DNA of 64,000 nucleotides. Source: Paraburkholderia sp. BL25I1N1 (lineage in GTDB: Bacteria; Pseudomonadota; Gammaproteobacteria; Burkholderiales; Burkholderiaceae). A model generated the notes under the pieces. That model was not told the origin of the DNA. It saw only the letters and a program-made list of their open reading frames with translations, and did not search any database. Location of the stretch: assembly GCF_003002025.1 (NCBI RefSeq), contig NZ_PVZB01000013.1, forward strand, positions 1-64,000. Reading direction: 5' to 3'. How positions within the stretch are numbered: position 1 is the first letter of the stretch; each line of letters opens with the position of its first letter. Of this stretch, positions 1-8,476 are shown in pieces. The translations under genes were made by a program, and so were the position numbers.

Positions 1-1
1 A

Positions 2-643
2 CGCGACCGGCTGGTCGGCATTCTGCTGGGCGTCGGTGTGGCGACGTTCGTGCAGATGTCGTTCTGGCGCGAGGGCGAGGGCGACGTGCTGCGGCAAAAA
101 CTCGCGACGATGCTGCGTGCGATTGCGGCCCAGCTACGCGCGCCAGAGGTTGGGAGCGACGAACGGGATGTGTTGCCGTATGCGCAGCGCCAGTTGCAGG
201 CGTGGGCCGTACTGGCCGACTGCGAAGCGACCCTGTCGCGCGTCGCACTCGAGCCCGGCTGGCAAGAAGCGGAACAGTCCCAACTAACGTTGCACGCACA
301 AACAGTCCTCGCGCAGGGGCGCGAGATCATGCTCGCTGGCGATGCGCTGCACAAGGCGCTGGTGGCTCAAGCGGGGTCATCGAGCCCGCAGGCCGTGGGC
401 GCTGCTCGGGCGGCTCAGGTCGAGGCTTACGCCGAGGTCAACCGATACGCAGACGAGCTTGCCGTCAGCCCGCCTGAGGCGCACGCCCCGCAACTCATCG
501 GAATTGCGGCCCAGGCCGTCGAACCGGCCGATCAGCCGCTCATCGTTGCCGCGGAAGATCTGTCGCGGCAGGTCGCAGGGCTGCCGGACTGGCGCATCGA
601 GGCGCCCGTCACGACAAGCTCTTCACAGGCCGTACGAACATGA
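2..643 (+). CDS. FUSC-family efflux permease, C-terminal part (5' end outside window)
   Basis: The reading frame is open from base 2, so the gene begins upstream of the window. The visible residues start with a hydrophobic segment (RDRLVGILLGVGVATFVQM) typical of the last membrane helix of the FUSC/aromatic acid exporter family, followed by a long soluble helical tail. Family members such as MdtO and AaeB export aromatic acids or drugs with a periplasmic adaptor and an outer-membrane channel. The stop codon overlaps the ATG of the next gene, an outer-membrane efflux protein (ATGA), so the two are co-translated parts of one exporter. The substrate cannot be read from this fragment. Confidence 0.75.
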   Translation, partial: RDRLVGILLGVGVATFVQMSFWREGEGDVLRQKLATMLRAIAAQLRAPEVGSDERDVLPYAQRQLQAWAVLADCEATLSRVALEPGWQEAEQSQLTLHAQTVLAQGREIMLAGDALHKALVAQAGSSSPQAVGAARAAQVEAYAEVNRYADELAVSPPEAHAPQLIGIAAQAVEPADQPLIVAAEDLSRQVAGLPDWRIEAPVTTSSSQAVRT

Positions 644-2127
644 ATACGCGATCGGGTTTGCACGCCAGGCGATGGCGCCGATGCTTTGTAAGCGTCGCGT
701 GGCTATCGTCCGTGCTGTCGGGGTGCGCGCTGATCCATCACAACGGCACGCCCTATACCGAGATCGCGCCCGAGCAGATTAATCTTGCTGAGGACATCCA
801 TCTTGCGCGAGAGGGTTGGCCCGCGGCGCGCTGGTGGGACCGCTATCGCGACGCGCAACTCGACGCGCTGATCGATCAGGCGCTCGCCGATGCGCCGACG
901 ATGGTGATTGCGCGAACCCGCGTCGCGCAGGCGAAGTCGGACGTGGAGCTTGTCAGGACAGGGTCGAGCCTTCAAGTGGTGGCGCTTGGCCTGCTGGATC
1001 GCCAGCACGTTTCCGCGAACGGCTTTATTGGCCCGTTCGCGATGAACGAACCGGCGTTGGGGCTGACGGGCCCTTGGTACACCGAAGGCATCGTCGGGCT
1101 CGGCGCAAGTCTGAACGTCGATATCTGGGGCAAGCAGCGCGCGCAGGTCGCCGCGTCGCTTGGCGTGAGCAATGCGCGGCTCGCCGAGACGTCCGCCGTC
1201 GAGCTCGAAATCTCGACGGATGTCGCGCAGCTGTACTACGGCATTCAAACGACTTATCAGCTGATCGATCTGCTGAGTGACTCGCATGAGGTAGCGGTGT
1301 TCGCAGTGCAAGCACACGAAGCGCGCGCGGCGCGCGGCCTCGAAGCCCGCACCCTGCTCGAAGAAGCACGAGCGCAGCAACTGGCCATCGAACGCCAGAT
1401 CGTGTCGGCACAAGGGCAGATCAAGCAACTTCGCGAATCGATGCGGGCACTGGTCGGCGCCGGACCCGCTGGGCTGCCGACGATCGAGCCCGTCGCACTG
1501 CCACGTTCGCAGGCGGCCTTGCCGGCGACGTTGTCGTACGAACTGCTGGCCCGGCGGCCCGACCTACAGGCGATGCGATGGTATGTAGAGTCATCGTTCG
1601 ACCGAATCGACGCGGCAAAGGCGGCGTTTTATCCGAGCTTCGACATCAAGGCATTTTTTGGCTTCAACGCTTTGCACCTCGCCGATCTCTTCACGCATGC
1701 GAGCCAGCAGATCAACCTGATTCCGGGCCTGTACTTACCGATCTTCGACGGCGGCAGGCTCAACGCAAACCTGAGCGGCGCGCGCGAGGGGAGCAACCTG
1801 TTGATCGAGCAGTACAACCAGGCCGTTCTCAACGCCGTACGCGATGTCGCACAGACGGGCAGCCGTCTGCAGTCTCTCGATGCGCAGACGGCTTTGCAGA
1901 AGCAGCGGATCGAATCGGTTACATTCACGAGGGACAGTGTGGAAGCCTATTATCAACGCGGACTCACGAGCCGGCTCGCGGCGCTCGAAGCGCGCCAGCC
2001 GGTGATCGCGGAACAGGTCGCCCTGCTTACGCTCAACGGTCAAGTGCTCAGTCAGGAGATTGCTTTGACGAAGGCGCTCGGCGGCGGTTATCTCGCTGAT
2101 CCGCCGGTCGTACTCAAGCCGCGATGA
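640..2127 (+). CDS. NodT-family outer-membrane efflux lipoprotein
   Basis: This 495-residue protein is an outer-membrane channel of the TolC/OprM/NodT type. The N-terminus is a signal sequence ending in LSGCA, a lipobox, so it should be lipid-anchored. Two repeated outer-membrane-factor halves follow, with family hallmarks such as the ARRPDLQAMRW segment near residue 305, the YLPIFDGGRLNANL segment near 365 and a final TKALGGGY motif. The start is fixed by the ATGA overlap with the FUSC permease upstream. Together with an adaptor outside the window they would form a tripartite efflux pump. No terminator is obvious downstream. Confidence 0.88.
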   Translation: MNTRSGLHARRWRRCFVSVAWLSSVLSGCALIHHNGTPYTEIAPEQINLAEDIHLAREGWPAARWWDRYRDAQLDALIDQALADAPTMVIARTRVAQAKSDVELVRTGSSLQVVALGLLDRQHVSANGFIGPFAMNEPALGLTGPWYTEGIVGLGASLNVDIWGKQRAQVAASLGVSNARLAETSAVELEISTDVAQLYYGIQTTYQLIDLLSDSHEVAVFAVQAHEARAARGLEARTLLEEARAQQLAIERQIVSAQGQIKQLRESMRALVGAGPAGLPTIEPVALPRSQAALPATLSYELLARRPDLQAMRWYVESSFDRIDAAKAAFYPSFDIKAFFGFNALHLADLFTHASQQINLIPGLYLPIFDGGRLNANLSGAREGSNLLIEQYNQAVLNAVRDVAQTGSRLQSLDAQTALQKQRIESVTFTRDSVEAYYQRGLTSRLAALEARQPVIAEQVALLTLNGQVLSQEIALTKALGGGYLADPPVVLKPR

Positions 2128-2157
2128 ATGAAGAAATGAGCGGCTCGTCAGCGGGTT

Positions 2158-2607
2158 TCAGAACTGCTGGGCGCGCAGCGTCTCAAATTCCGCGTGGCAC
2201 AGGTCGCCAAACTTGCCGAGGATGTCGATCGAGCCGTCCGCGAGCAGCTCGCGAATCTCGATGAAGGTCTTGTCCGGCGCGAGGTAAGTGTCCACGATCT
2301 TGCGTCCGATCACGTCGGCTTCATCCGCGACTTCACGCGATGATTGCACCCGCATGCGGCTGATCTTCGCGTAGAGGTTGCCGAGCGCAGGGAGGTCCGG
2401 CTCGTGGTGTTGCAGCGCGTCGACATAGCACTTCGCCGCTTCTTCGATAAATTCCCTGTACAGATCCTGCCGCCGGACTCGGTCATGTGCCCGCCATTCC
2501 GCGCGAACCTGCGTGCGTTGGGTCAGCCACGAAGCCAGGACCGATGTCAGGCCGCCGATGGCGGCGCCGACGAGTGCAGACAGTGCGGGGATGATCGATG
2601 GGTTCAT
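2158..2607 (-). CDS. small membrane-anchored hypothetical protein
   Basis: This 149-residue protein starts with a glycine/alanine-rich hydrophobic segment (residues about 5-27, with AAIGGLTSVLASWL), compatible with one membrane anchor. A charged helical domain follows, beginning TQRTQVRAEWRAHDRVRRQD. Similar short proteins occur widely in Proteobacteria, but I cannot assign a function. It is convergent with the efflux gene on its left, and its promoter must lie right of 2607. Coding character is good: a long helix with regular amphipathic pattern and no low-complexity tail. Confidence 0.6.
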   Translation of the reverse strand: MNPSIIPALSALVGAAIGGLTSVLASWLTQRTQVRAEWRAHDRVRRQDLYREFIEEAAKCYVDALQHHEPDLPALGNLYAKISRMRVQSSREVADEADVIGRKIVDTYLAPDKTFIEIRELLADGSIDILGKFGDLCHAEFETLRAQQF

Positions 2608-3018
2608 AGCGCATTTTCTCCCTGCTAATCACTGTTATCCATATTAGCGCCGGCGCGTGCATTTTCCACGATACGTGTGCGACGCAAGCTTCGCGCTTAC
2701 GCTGGCCGCTCCGGTTTTAGTTCAAGGACTGAGAAGGCGGCGTAGACCGCCCGCAGAGAAAAAATCCGGTCAGCGTTGCATGGCAGCAGTGAGGAACGTT
2801 TCCAGGTGAAAACGCTTAGCCACCCAACGCCGGCGGCGATTAGCCGTTGCCGAACAGCCGTGTTCCCTCCCGCATCACCCTGTCTCGCTCCCCCGCTCAG
2901 GGGATATTTCCAGAGCGCATTCGCGCCGATCATTTGCCTATTGGGACGACACAGTACGCCAAAGCAGGGATGAAGCCGTGTCTGCCCGTCATCCAGTTCA
3001 GGACTTAAGGAGATTCAG
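2608..3018. other. intergenic region without recognisable gene
   Basis: Short open frames on both strands here show no family resemblance and no credible ribosome-binding site. The only clear signal is the ribosome-binding site AAGGAGA near 3008, which belongs to the truncated ligase gene that starts at 3019. Confidence 0.4.
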
Positions 3019-3231
3019 ATGCGGGACGATGTCCAGGCCGCCGCGCCCTCGGCTTATGCCTACCCATTGCTAATCAAGCGACTGTTGCATACGCCATTCG
3101 TTCAGGCGTCGGACCATGAGATCGTGTATCGCGGACAGGTGCGGACGACCTATACGACGCTGCGCGAGCGCATCCCGCCCCTCGCCTGGAACAGGAGATC
3201 GGCATCTACTTTTCCGCCCGACGTAGCTTGA
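3019..3231 (+). pseudogene. N-terminal stub of a fatty-acyl-CoA / AMP-dependent ligase
   Basis: The first 50 or so codons match the beginning of AMP-forming fatty-acyl-CoA synthetases: a segment AYPLLIKRLLHTPFVQASDHE, then IVYRG and a TYTTLRERI motif, the usual entry into the adenylating domain. A good ribosome-binding site (AAGGAGATTCAG) precedes the ATG. After about residue 53 the similarity stops, the sequence becomes unlike the family (LAWNRRSASTF) and the frame ends. More than 450 residues, including the P-loop and adenylation motifs, are missing. The 3' end overlaps the end of the PucR gene on the other strand, so a deletion probably joined the two. It cannot encode an active enzyme. 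Confidence 0.7.
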
Positions 3232-4447
3232 GGGCGATATCGAGCCTCGCAATCCAGCTGACATCATCGAGGCTCGCCCCAAGCAACGCCTCAACGCGCT
3301 CAATCCTGTAGTTCAGCGTGTTCGGGTGAATGCCCAGAGCGGCGGCCGACTGTCCGCGTCGCTGTCCCTGGTCGAAGTAGGTTTGCAGCGTTGTCACAAG
3401 TTCGGGTTCGGTAGATAGCTGTTCGAGCAGAGAGACGAGATAGCGCAGCGCGTTTGACGCATGGCGCGCGCTTTCTTCGATGAGAATGCTCGAATACATC
3501 GCGACTTGCGGTTGGCTTCCGCTTTTCGATACGAAGTCCAATGCTCTCATCGCTTCGTCGACAGAAGCCGACCAACCCGACGCACCCTCATTCATCAGGC
3601 CGACGCCGATACCGCGAAGCTCCGGTATCGCAGCGATCATCGCGTTGGCCCGCTCGGTCATCTGGCGATCGGTTCGATTGATCGAATCGCCTCGCAGGCA
3701 AGGCACCCACAGAATCATCCGGCCGCGATGCCAGGCGCGCACCAGATCGTCCGGCGCAGCAGACACATGACGGGCTGACGCAAGCGCGATGCGATCGAGT
3801 TCCCGTTCACGCTCGTAGGACGTATGAGCAGGCAGTTCGATGTCGATGGCCAGCGCGACACGTGGCGCGGTGGAATCGAGGCCCAGCGCTTCCGCAATTT
3901 CCCGAAACCCAGCGTGGTCGTCGGGTGAATGAAAGACAATGCTGTAAAGCTGATGACGCAATGCTTCCCGCCAGCGCGCTTGCTGGTACTGCTCTTCGAG
4001 ATAGCTTTGCGCGATGTTCTGCGCCATGACGTCGAAGAAATCGAAGAGGTACGGCGAGATGGCGAACAGCAACTCGTCGACGAGGGTTTTTTCGTTCTCG
4101 CCCAGATCGATGTACGTGCGCCAGATTTCACGCGACCCGAGGCGGAAGGCTCGCAGCACGGCCTGCAGCGGCACGCGCTGGTGAACGCGCCGGCAGCCGA
4201 ATTCACGGAAGCGATCCATCTCCTCTGCCGACGGCGATTTGCCCGTCAGGAGCGACTGGTACCACAAACTCGCCGTCAGATTGATTGACGCGGCGATATC
4301 CTGCCTGACGGAGGGCGCGAGGGTTTTGTAGCCCTCCATGCTTATCAGCACCTCATAGGTACGATCGATCACGGCCGCCGGGTTCGCCGCAAGTTGAGCC
4401 GTGCGTTCACGCAAGCGCTCGCTGATCGTTGGGATGCTGACCGTCAT
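3206..4447 (-). CDS. PucR/CdaR-family transcriptional regulator
   Basis: About 413 residues from the chosen ATG at 4447, which gives an N-terminus (MTVSIPTISERLRERTAQLA) matching the paralogue downstream; an upstream ATG at 4525 would add 26 unusual Cys/Pro/Thr-rich residues. The N-terminal half resembles the RsbRD_N sensor-like helical domain (through LEEQYQQARW), the middle is the CdaR GGDEF-like domain, and the C-terminus is the PucR winged helix (AALGIHPNTLNYRIERVEALLG). Such regulators usually activate catabolic operons in response to a metabolite. Its targets may be the decayed acyl-CoA genes nearby; that is inference. Confidence 0.88.
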   Translation of the reverse strand: MTVSIPTISERLRERTAQLAANPAAVIDRTYEVLISMEGYKTLAPSVRQDIAASINLTASLWYQSLLTGKSPSAEEMDRFREFGCRRVHQRVPLQAVLRAFRLGSREIWRTYIDLGENEKTLVDELLFAISPYLFDFFDVMAQNIAQSYLEEQYQQARWREALRHQLYSIVFHSPDDHAGFREIAEALGLDSTAPRVALAIDIELPAHTSYERERELDRIALASARHVSAAPDDLVRAWHRGRMILWVPCLRGDSINRTDRQMTERANAMIAAIPELRGIGVGLMNEGASGWSASVDEAMRALDFVSKSGSQPQVAMYSSILIEESARHASNALRYLVSLLEQLSTEPELVTTLQTYFDQGQRRGQSAAALGIHPNTLNYRIERVEALLGASLDDVSWIARLDIALKLRRAEK

Positions 4448-4588
4448 CGTGGGACCCGTCCCTGGAGATGCGTTTGTGCAGGTGCACGTCGGGCATTGAA
4501 CAGTGACGCCCGTCGGCAAGGACACTATACGACATCACGCGGCGCAGATGATGGATCTGCGGGCATGCAGGACGTCCGCCGGTACGAC

Positions 4589-5827
4589 TCAACAGCCAGC
4601 TAGCGTTGAACGGCGCAGCTTGAGTGCGATATCCAGCTTCGAAATCCAGCCGACGTCGTCGAGACTGGCGCCCAGCAGAGATTCGATGCGTTCGATCCGG
4701 TAGTTCAGCGTATTGGGATGGATGCCCAGCACGAGCGCAGACTGTTTGCGACGCTGATTTTTCTCCAGATAGACTTCCAGCGTCGAAACGAGATCGGGTT
4801 CGCTCGATAACTGCTGCAGGAGCGCCGACAGGTAGCGCGATGCGGTATCCGTGTGACGGGCACATTCCGCCATGACGATCGACGAATACAGGGAAACCCT
4901 GTTTCTGTCATGACGTTTCGGCGAGAAATCAATGGCCTTCAGCGCTTCCTCGGCGGAACGTGCCCAACCGCTTGCCCCCTCGTTCATCAAGCCCACGCCA
5001 ATTCTCTGCACATGTGGCAACCCGAGCGCAAGGCTGGCGGCACGATCTGTTACGAGCCGGTCGCTGCGCGTGATGGAATCTCCCCGGACGCATGGCACCC
5101 AGATAATCAGACGCTCGCGATGCCAAGCTCGCATCAGATCGTCCGGCGCCACTTTCAGATGCCGGGACGCGGCTAATGATATGCGTTCAAATTCATCTTC
5201 CCTCGTGGACGAATCAATACCCGTCACCTCGACGTCCAGTGCCAGTGCAATGCGCGGCGCGGAGAAATCGAGTCCGAGCGCCTCTGCAGTCTTGCGAAAC
5301 GACTTCGCGTCATGGGGCGAATAGAACAAAATATTGCAGAGTAGTTGACGAAGAGAGTTACGCCATCGCGTCTGCCGATGCTGCTCGTCCCGATAGGCTC
5401 GCGCAATGCTTCGCACCATGACTTCGAAGTAATCGAAGAAATACGGCGAAACGTCGAACAGAAGCTCCTCGACCAGTTTGCCGTCGGGCTTGCCCAGTTC
5501 GATATACGCCCGCCACAGCTCGCGCGAACTCTGACGAAGCGCACGCAAGACAAGGTTGAGCGGAACGAACTGGTGAACGCTCCGATGCACCAGTTGCTCG
5601 AAGCCGCTGAGATCTGCGGCCGTGGGTAGCTCACCGGAAAGAAGCGACTTGAACCACAGGTTGACTGAAAACGTAATCGATTCGGCAACGTCATGTCTCA
5701 GCGCGGGAGTCAGCGCCTGGTATTCGTTGGGGCTCGTCAGCGTTGCATACACGCGGTCAATCAGTGGAGACGGGTTGTGCGCCAGGGCAGCTGTTTTTTC
5801 GCGCAAGCGATTGCTGATAATTGGCAT
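4589..5827 (-). CDS. PucR/CdaR-family transcriptional regulator, tandem paralogue
   Basis: This is a close paralogue of the regulator at 3206-4447, with the same three-part layout and shared segments such as GVGLMNEGASGW and ALGIHPNTLNYRIERIE. The ATG at 5827 (MPIISNRLREKTAAL) aligns with the start of its neighbour and has GAGAAG just upstream; a TTG nine bases earlier is the alternative. The two genes are on the same strand about 140 bases apart, consistent with tandem duplication followed by divergence. They may form heteromers or have split ligand specificity. Confidence 0.87.
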   Translation of the reverse strand: MPIISNRLREKTAALAHNPSPLIDRVYATLTSPNEYQALTPALRHDVAESITFSVNLWFKSLLSGELPTAADLSGFEQLVHRSVHQFVPLNLVLRALRQSSRELWRAYIELGKPDGKLVEELLFDVSPYFFDYFEVMVRSIARAYRDEQHRQTRWRNSLRQLLCNILFYSPHDAKSFRKTAEALGLDFSAPRIALALDVEVTGIDSSTREDEFERISLAASRHLKVAPDDLMRAWHRERLIIWVPCVRGDSITRSDRLVTDRAASLALGLPHVQRIGVGLMNEGASGWARSAEEALKAIDFSPKRHDRNRVSLYSSIVMAECARHTDTASRYLSALLQQLSSEPDLVSTLEVYLEKNQRRKQSALVLGIHPNTLNYRIERIESLLGASLDDVGWISKLDIALKLRRSTLAGC

Positions 5828-6332
5828 TCTTCTCAAAGCAATCCACCTTAATTGTCAAATCGGGCGGACGACACCCATCGGGTATTCGCACTCTACCAGC
5901 GCACCCACTTGAGTTATTCGTGGAAATCGCCTGGATATCTTGTGGAATTCCACAATGCGCCGGGACAGCCGACGTTCGCTGGTGTCTACCTCCTTGCGGC
6001 CATGCATGGCGGTTCGTACGGCGACCGGCGGCCATAGCGGTCACAGTTTTCCGACGCTAAGTTGCATCCGGACGCCTGTTTGCACGATATGGGCCGCATA
6101 GTTCCTGTACAACCCGTGGATCGCATCGAGGACGTGTGTGGTCGTTGTTAGACGTGGGCGGGCACGGTCGAAACCACCCCCGGGCGGGAGAGCGCAAGAC
6201 GGTGACGTAGGGGAGCTCGCCCTGTCTAGCAACGCTGCGGTGGCGGGCGCTGCAGTTCCAAACTGTACAAACACACAATCATCTTCGTTGATTTGTCCAA
6301 TGTCTCAACGTCGTTACCGATGATAGATTGAA
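5828..6332. other. intergenic region, probable promoter of pucR paralogue
   Basis: There is no convincing gene here. One frame encodes a short stretch (SWKSPGYLVEFHNAPG around 5913-5960) with a protein-like look, but no family could be named and it lacks a start signal. It could be a further decayed gene. The promoter of the leftward PucR gene must lie near 5828-5900. Confidence 0.35.
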
Positions 6333-6637
6333 ATGGATCTCGTTCAAATCTTCGATCCCGTGGTTCCGAGGTGCACCTTGATGGACTGGAAAGAAGCATT
6401 CGACGAGGCACGCGTGAACTACGGGGTCGTTCAGATGGCGAGCGAGGTCATTCGCGATCCACGGATTCATGCAAGCCGCGCGTTCCTGCCTGTCGATGAT
6501 CCGGAGGTCCGGGCGCGGCGTACCCGTCGCCAGCCAACTGAAGCGCCGATGGTGTCGCCGCCTCGCTCGGCTACTTAACCGCGCAGGTCGGCAATCTGAT
6601 GACGGCAGCCGCAGTCGCGAAAGACACCACATCCTGA
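6333..6637 (+). pseudogene. C-terminal remnant of a CaiB/BaiF CoA-transferase
   Basis: The frame at 6333-6500 encodes TLMDWKEAFDEARVNYGVV followed by QMASEVIRDPRIHAS and FLPVDD, which match the C-terminal part of family III CoA-transferases (usual pattern TLAEWREAFD...GVV...DPQ). The frame then shifts: a VPVASQLK piece appears in another frame, and DGVAASLGYLTAQVGNL in a third near 6548, resembling the conserved end (HTDEVLAGLGY). At least two frameshifts and loss of the N-terminal 300 residues show that it is dead. Its 3' end abuts the acetoacetate decarboxylase remnant. Confidence 0.6.
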
Positions 6638-6865
6638 AGCTGCTCACCCGGCTACAGGCATTCGGCGTATCTCGACAATCTGGCCGGCGTCACTGCGGGA
6701 CGGGAGATTCTTGGCTTTTCCAAGGTGTTCGTGTCCCCGAGGCCTGAGGTCGGCGGAGACAGCCTCGCCGGCACACTCGACTACAACGGCGTGCGTGTCG
6801 CCACCGCATCCACGACCTATAAGTACCGCCCTCTCGCCGAAGCTGCCATCAGAAAATCACGTTAA
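6638..6865 (+). pseudogene. remnant of an acetoacetate decarboxylase-family gene
   Basis: The frame from 6638 to the TAA at 6865 encodes AYLDNLAGVTAGREILGFSK, then SPRPEVGGDSLAGTLDYNGV and RVATASTTYKYRPL. This matches acetoacetate decarboxylases, whose hallmark is YLDN..PI.AGREIWGFPK followed by GTLDYGGVRVATATMGYK. Only about 70 internal residues survive; the start and the C-terminal half are gone. The stop lies 13 bases before the AraC start codon, so the remnant now forms the AraC upstream region. Family members other than true decarboxylases exist, so the original reaction is uncertain. Confidence 0.65.
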
Positions 6866-6878
6866 GGAGATCCAGGAT

Positions 6879-7838
6879 ATGTCGAGTGTCGAGCCACGTT
6901 CGATTGCGCGGTTGTCGACGCAAGATGTGCCGCCGGTGCGGCGGCTCGAATACTGGACCGACGTTCTCGCCTCTGCGCTCCTGCCGATGGCGATTGATTG
7001 CCAATCGCCGTGCCAGTTCGAGTCGAGTCTCCTGAGCGCCCCGCTCGGCATGATCACGCTAACCGCTACGCGTGGATCAGCACACGATGCGCTGACCACC
7101 AAACGTGAGATCGCGCAGAGTCGAGGTCGTTCGTTTCACCTGGTTATGAGCCGTAATCTCCCGTGGACGATGACGCACCGCGGCCAGGCGCGGCTTCTGC
7201 CCGGCGAGTTGGTACTTTTCGATTCACAGCTTGAGTTCGAGATGAATTGTCCAGACACGTACGACTTCCTGAACTTGACGCTCCCACCAGAATGGCTGGC
7301 CATGTGGGGCTCGAATGTGGAGACCCTGACCGGTCGGAGAATTTCAGCAGACTCCGGATGGGGGCGAGTGCTGTCAAGCTATGTGAACCAGCTCTCGCCG
7401 GAGTTTGCCCTGCGCGCGCCGCTGGCTGAATCCGTTCTCGCCGATCAGGTCGGTGCGTTGCTTGCGCTTACGGCCCATGAGCTTTCAGGCCAATCACTCA
7501 GGACGCCACCTGTGGAGCGATCCCTGCTTGAACGGATTCACGAGTGCATCATGCAGCGTCGTACTGAGCCGCAGCTAACTGCAAGCGACATTGCAGCAAT
7601 GTTGAATGTGTCGCTTCGCACCGTGCACCGGGTTCTGGCAAACAGCGGCGAGACGTTCGGTCAACAGTTGTTGAAAGCCAGGATGGAAGCGGCGGTACGT
7701 ATGCTCCAGTCACGGGCATTTGATCGCGTAACAACCGCTGAGATTGGCCGACGCGCCGGATTCTCGGATGCCTCGCATTTTGTGCGCGTGATTCGCCGAT
7801 GGACCGGCCGGACTCCCCAGCAGCTTAAGGGCGGCTGA
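6879..7838 (+). CDS. AraC-family transcriptional regulator
   Basis: 319 residues from the ATG at 6879, which has an excellent ribosome-binding site (AAGGAGATCCAGGAT). An open frame extends upstream to 6711, but only by running through the decarboxylase remnant. The N-terminal 190 residues resemble the AraC_binding_2 type ligand domain (VPPVRRLEYWTDVLASALLP, then RGRSFHLVMSRN). The C-terminal 100 residues hold two helix-turn-helix motifs (LTASDIAAMLNVSLRTVHRVL and TTAEIGRRAGFSDASHFVRV). Its likely targets, probably genes for CoA-ester or keto-acid breakdown, have decayed next door. The effector is unknown. Confidence 0.9.
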   Translation: MSSVEPRSIARLSTQDVPPVRRLEYWTDVLASALLPMAIDCQSPCQFESSLLSAPLGMITLTATRGSAHDALTTKREIAQSRGRSFHLVMSRNLPWTMTHRGQARLLPGELVLFDSQLEFEMNCPDTYDFLNLTLPPEWLAMWGSNVETLTGRRISADSGWGRVLSSYVNQLSPEFALRAPLAESVLADQVGALLALTAHELSGQSLRTPPVERSLLERIHECIMQRRTEPQLTASDIAAMLNVSLRTVHRVLANSGETFGQQLLKARMEAAVRMLQSRAFDRVTTAEIGRRAGFSDASHFVRVIRRWTGRTPQQLKGG

Positions 7839-7874
7839 TTGAGAAATGATCCGCTTCCTGGCTAAATAGATGGA

Positions 7875-8255
7875 ATGGTCGCCTCCCGCCTTAACGGGCT
7901 GACCGACGCCGCAGCAACCCCCGGCGACGATGTCGAGCCCGAGTATCGTCTCCGTTGGGATATCTCGTTGTGCGTGGATCGCGTGCGAGACCTGAAGCAC
8001 GTGGCCAAGCCGCTTGTGCTCAACGACCGCGCCCTGGTCAATTTCGGCCAGCTAGTCTTACCGCCTGGATGGCACTGCACGTCTAGAGTGATGCGACCAC
8101 TGGTGGTGTGGAACCGCCGTCCGGACAGTCAGACAAGCGAGGCTGGATTCTGGCATCAACTGCTACTCGCTTCGCACTTTGAATTCGCCCATCCGACGAA
8201 ACCGCCGAAAAAAGCGGAAGGCATCTACATGTGCAAACAGCGCTTATTGCACTAG
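7875..8255 (+). CDS. unrecognised open frame, possibly a gene fragment
   Basis: This 126-codon frame follows the AraC gene by 36 bases. Residues 18-70 look protein-like (CVDRVRDLKHVAKPLVLNDR then ALVNFGQLVLPPGWH), whereas the ends are not. I do not recognise a family. There is no clear ribosome-binding site and the PqiA remnant lies directly downstream, so it may be another fragment. Confidence 0.25.
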   Translation: MVASRLNGLTDAAATPGDDVEPEYRLRWDISLCVDRVRDLKHVAKPLVLNDRALVNFGQLVLPPGWHCTSRVMRPLVVWNRRPDSQTSEAGFWHQLLLASHFEFAHPTKPPKKAEGIYMCKQRLLH

Positions 8256-8264
8256 CGAATAGCG

Positions 8265-8427
8265 CTAAGAAAAATTACGTGATACTAACCATTGCCAAAG
8301 CGCCAGATCGACTTTGAGCTGGCTTGCGCGATACAGAACTGCCGAACATTGCCCGCAGCGCGCGGCGGCGGTACACGCTGTCACAATGCTCGCAAACGAC
8401 GAGAGTAGGGAAGGTTTGCATGAGCAT
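8265..8427 (-). pseudogene. N-terminal zinc-ribbon remnant of a PqiA-type protein
   Basis: Reading leftward from the ATG at 8427, the product begins MLMQTFPTLVVCEHCDSVYRRRAL, which matches the first CxxC ribbon of PqiA proteins. The second half of the ribbon, ARCGQCSAVLYRASQLKVDL, is in a different frame and ends at 8265. The roughly ten residues normally between the CxxC pairs are missing, so an out-of-frame deletion occurred near 8370. All membrane segments are gone. An intact PqiA gene lies at 26305-27645, so this is a second copy that decayed or a displaced fragment. Confidence 0.6.
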
Positions 8428-8476
8428 CCGGCAATCAGGACGGCCCGCCACTGCCCCCAGCCACAGCTCGCTGCTG

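Noticed and set aside
7875..8255. Assignment of the 126-codon frame to a catabolic enzyme family
   Set aside because: The middle looks protein-like, but no motif could be matched, so it is listed as unrecognised only.
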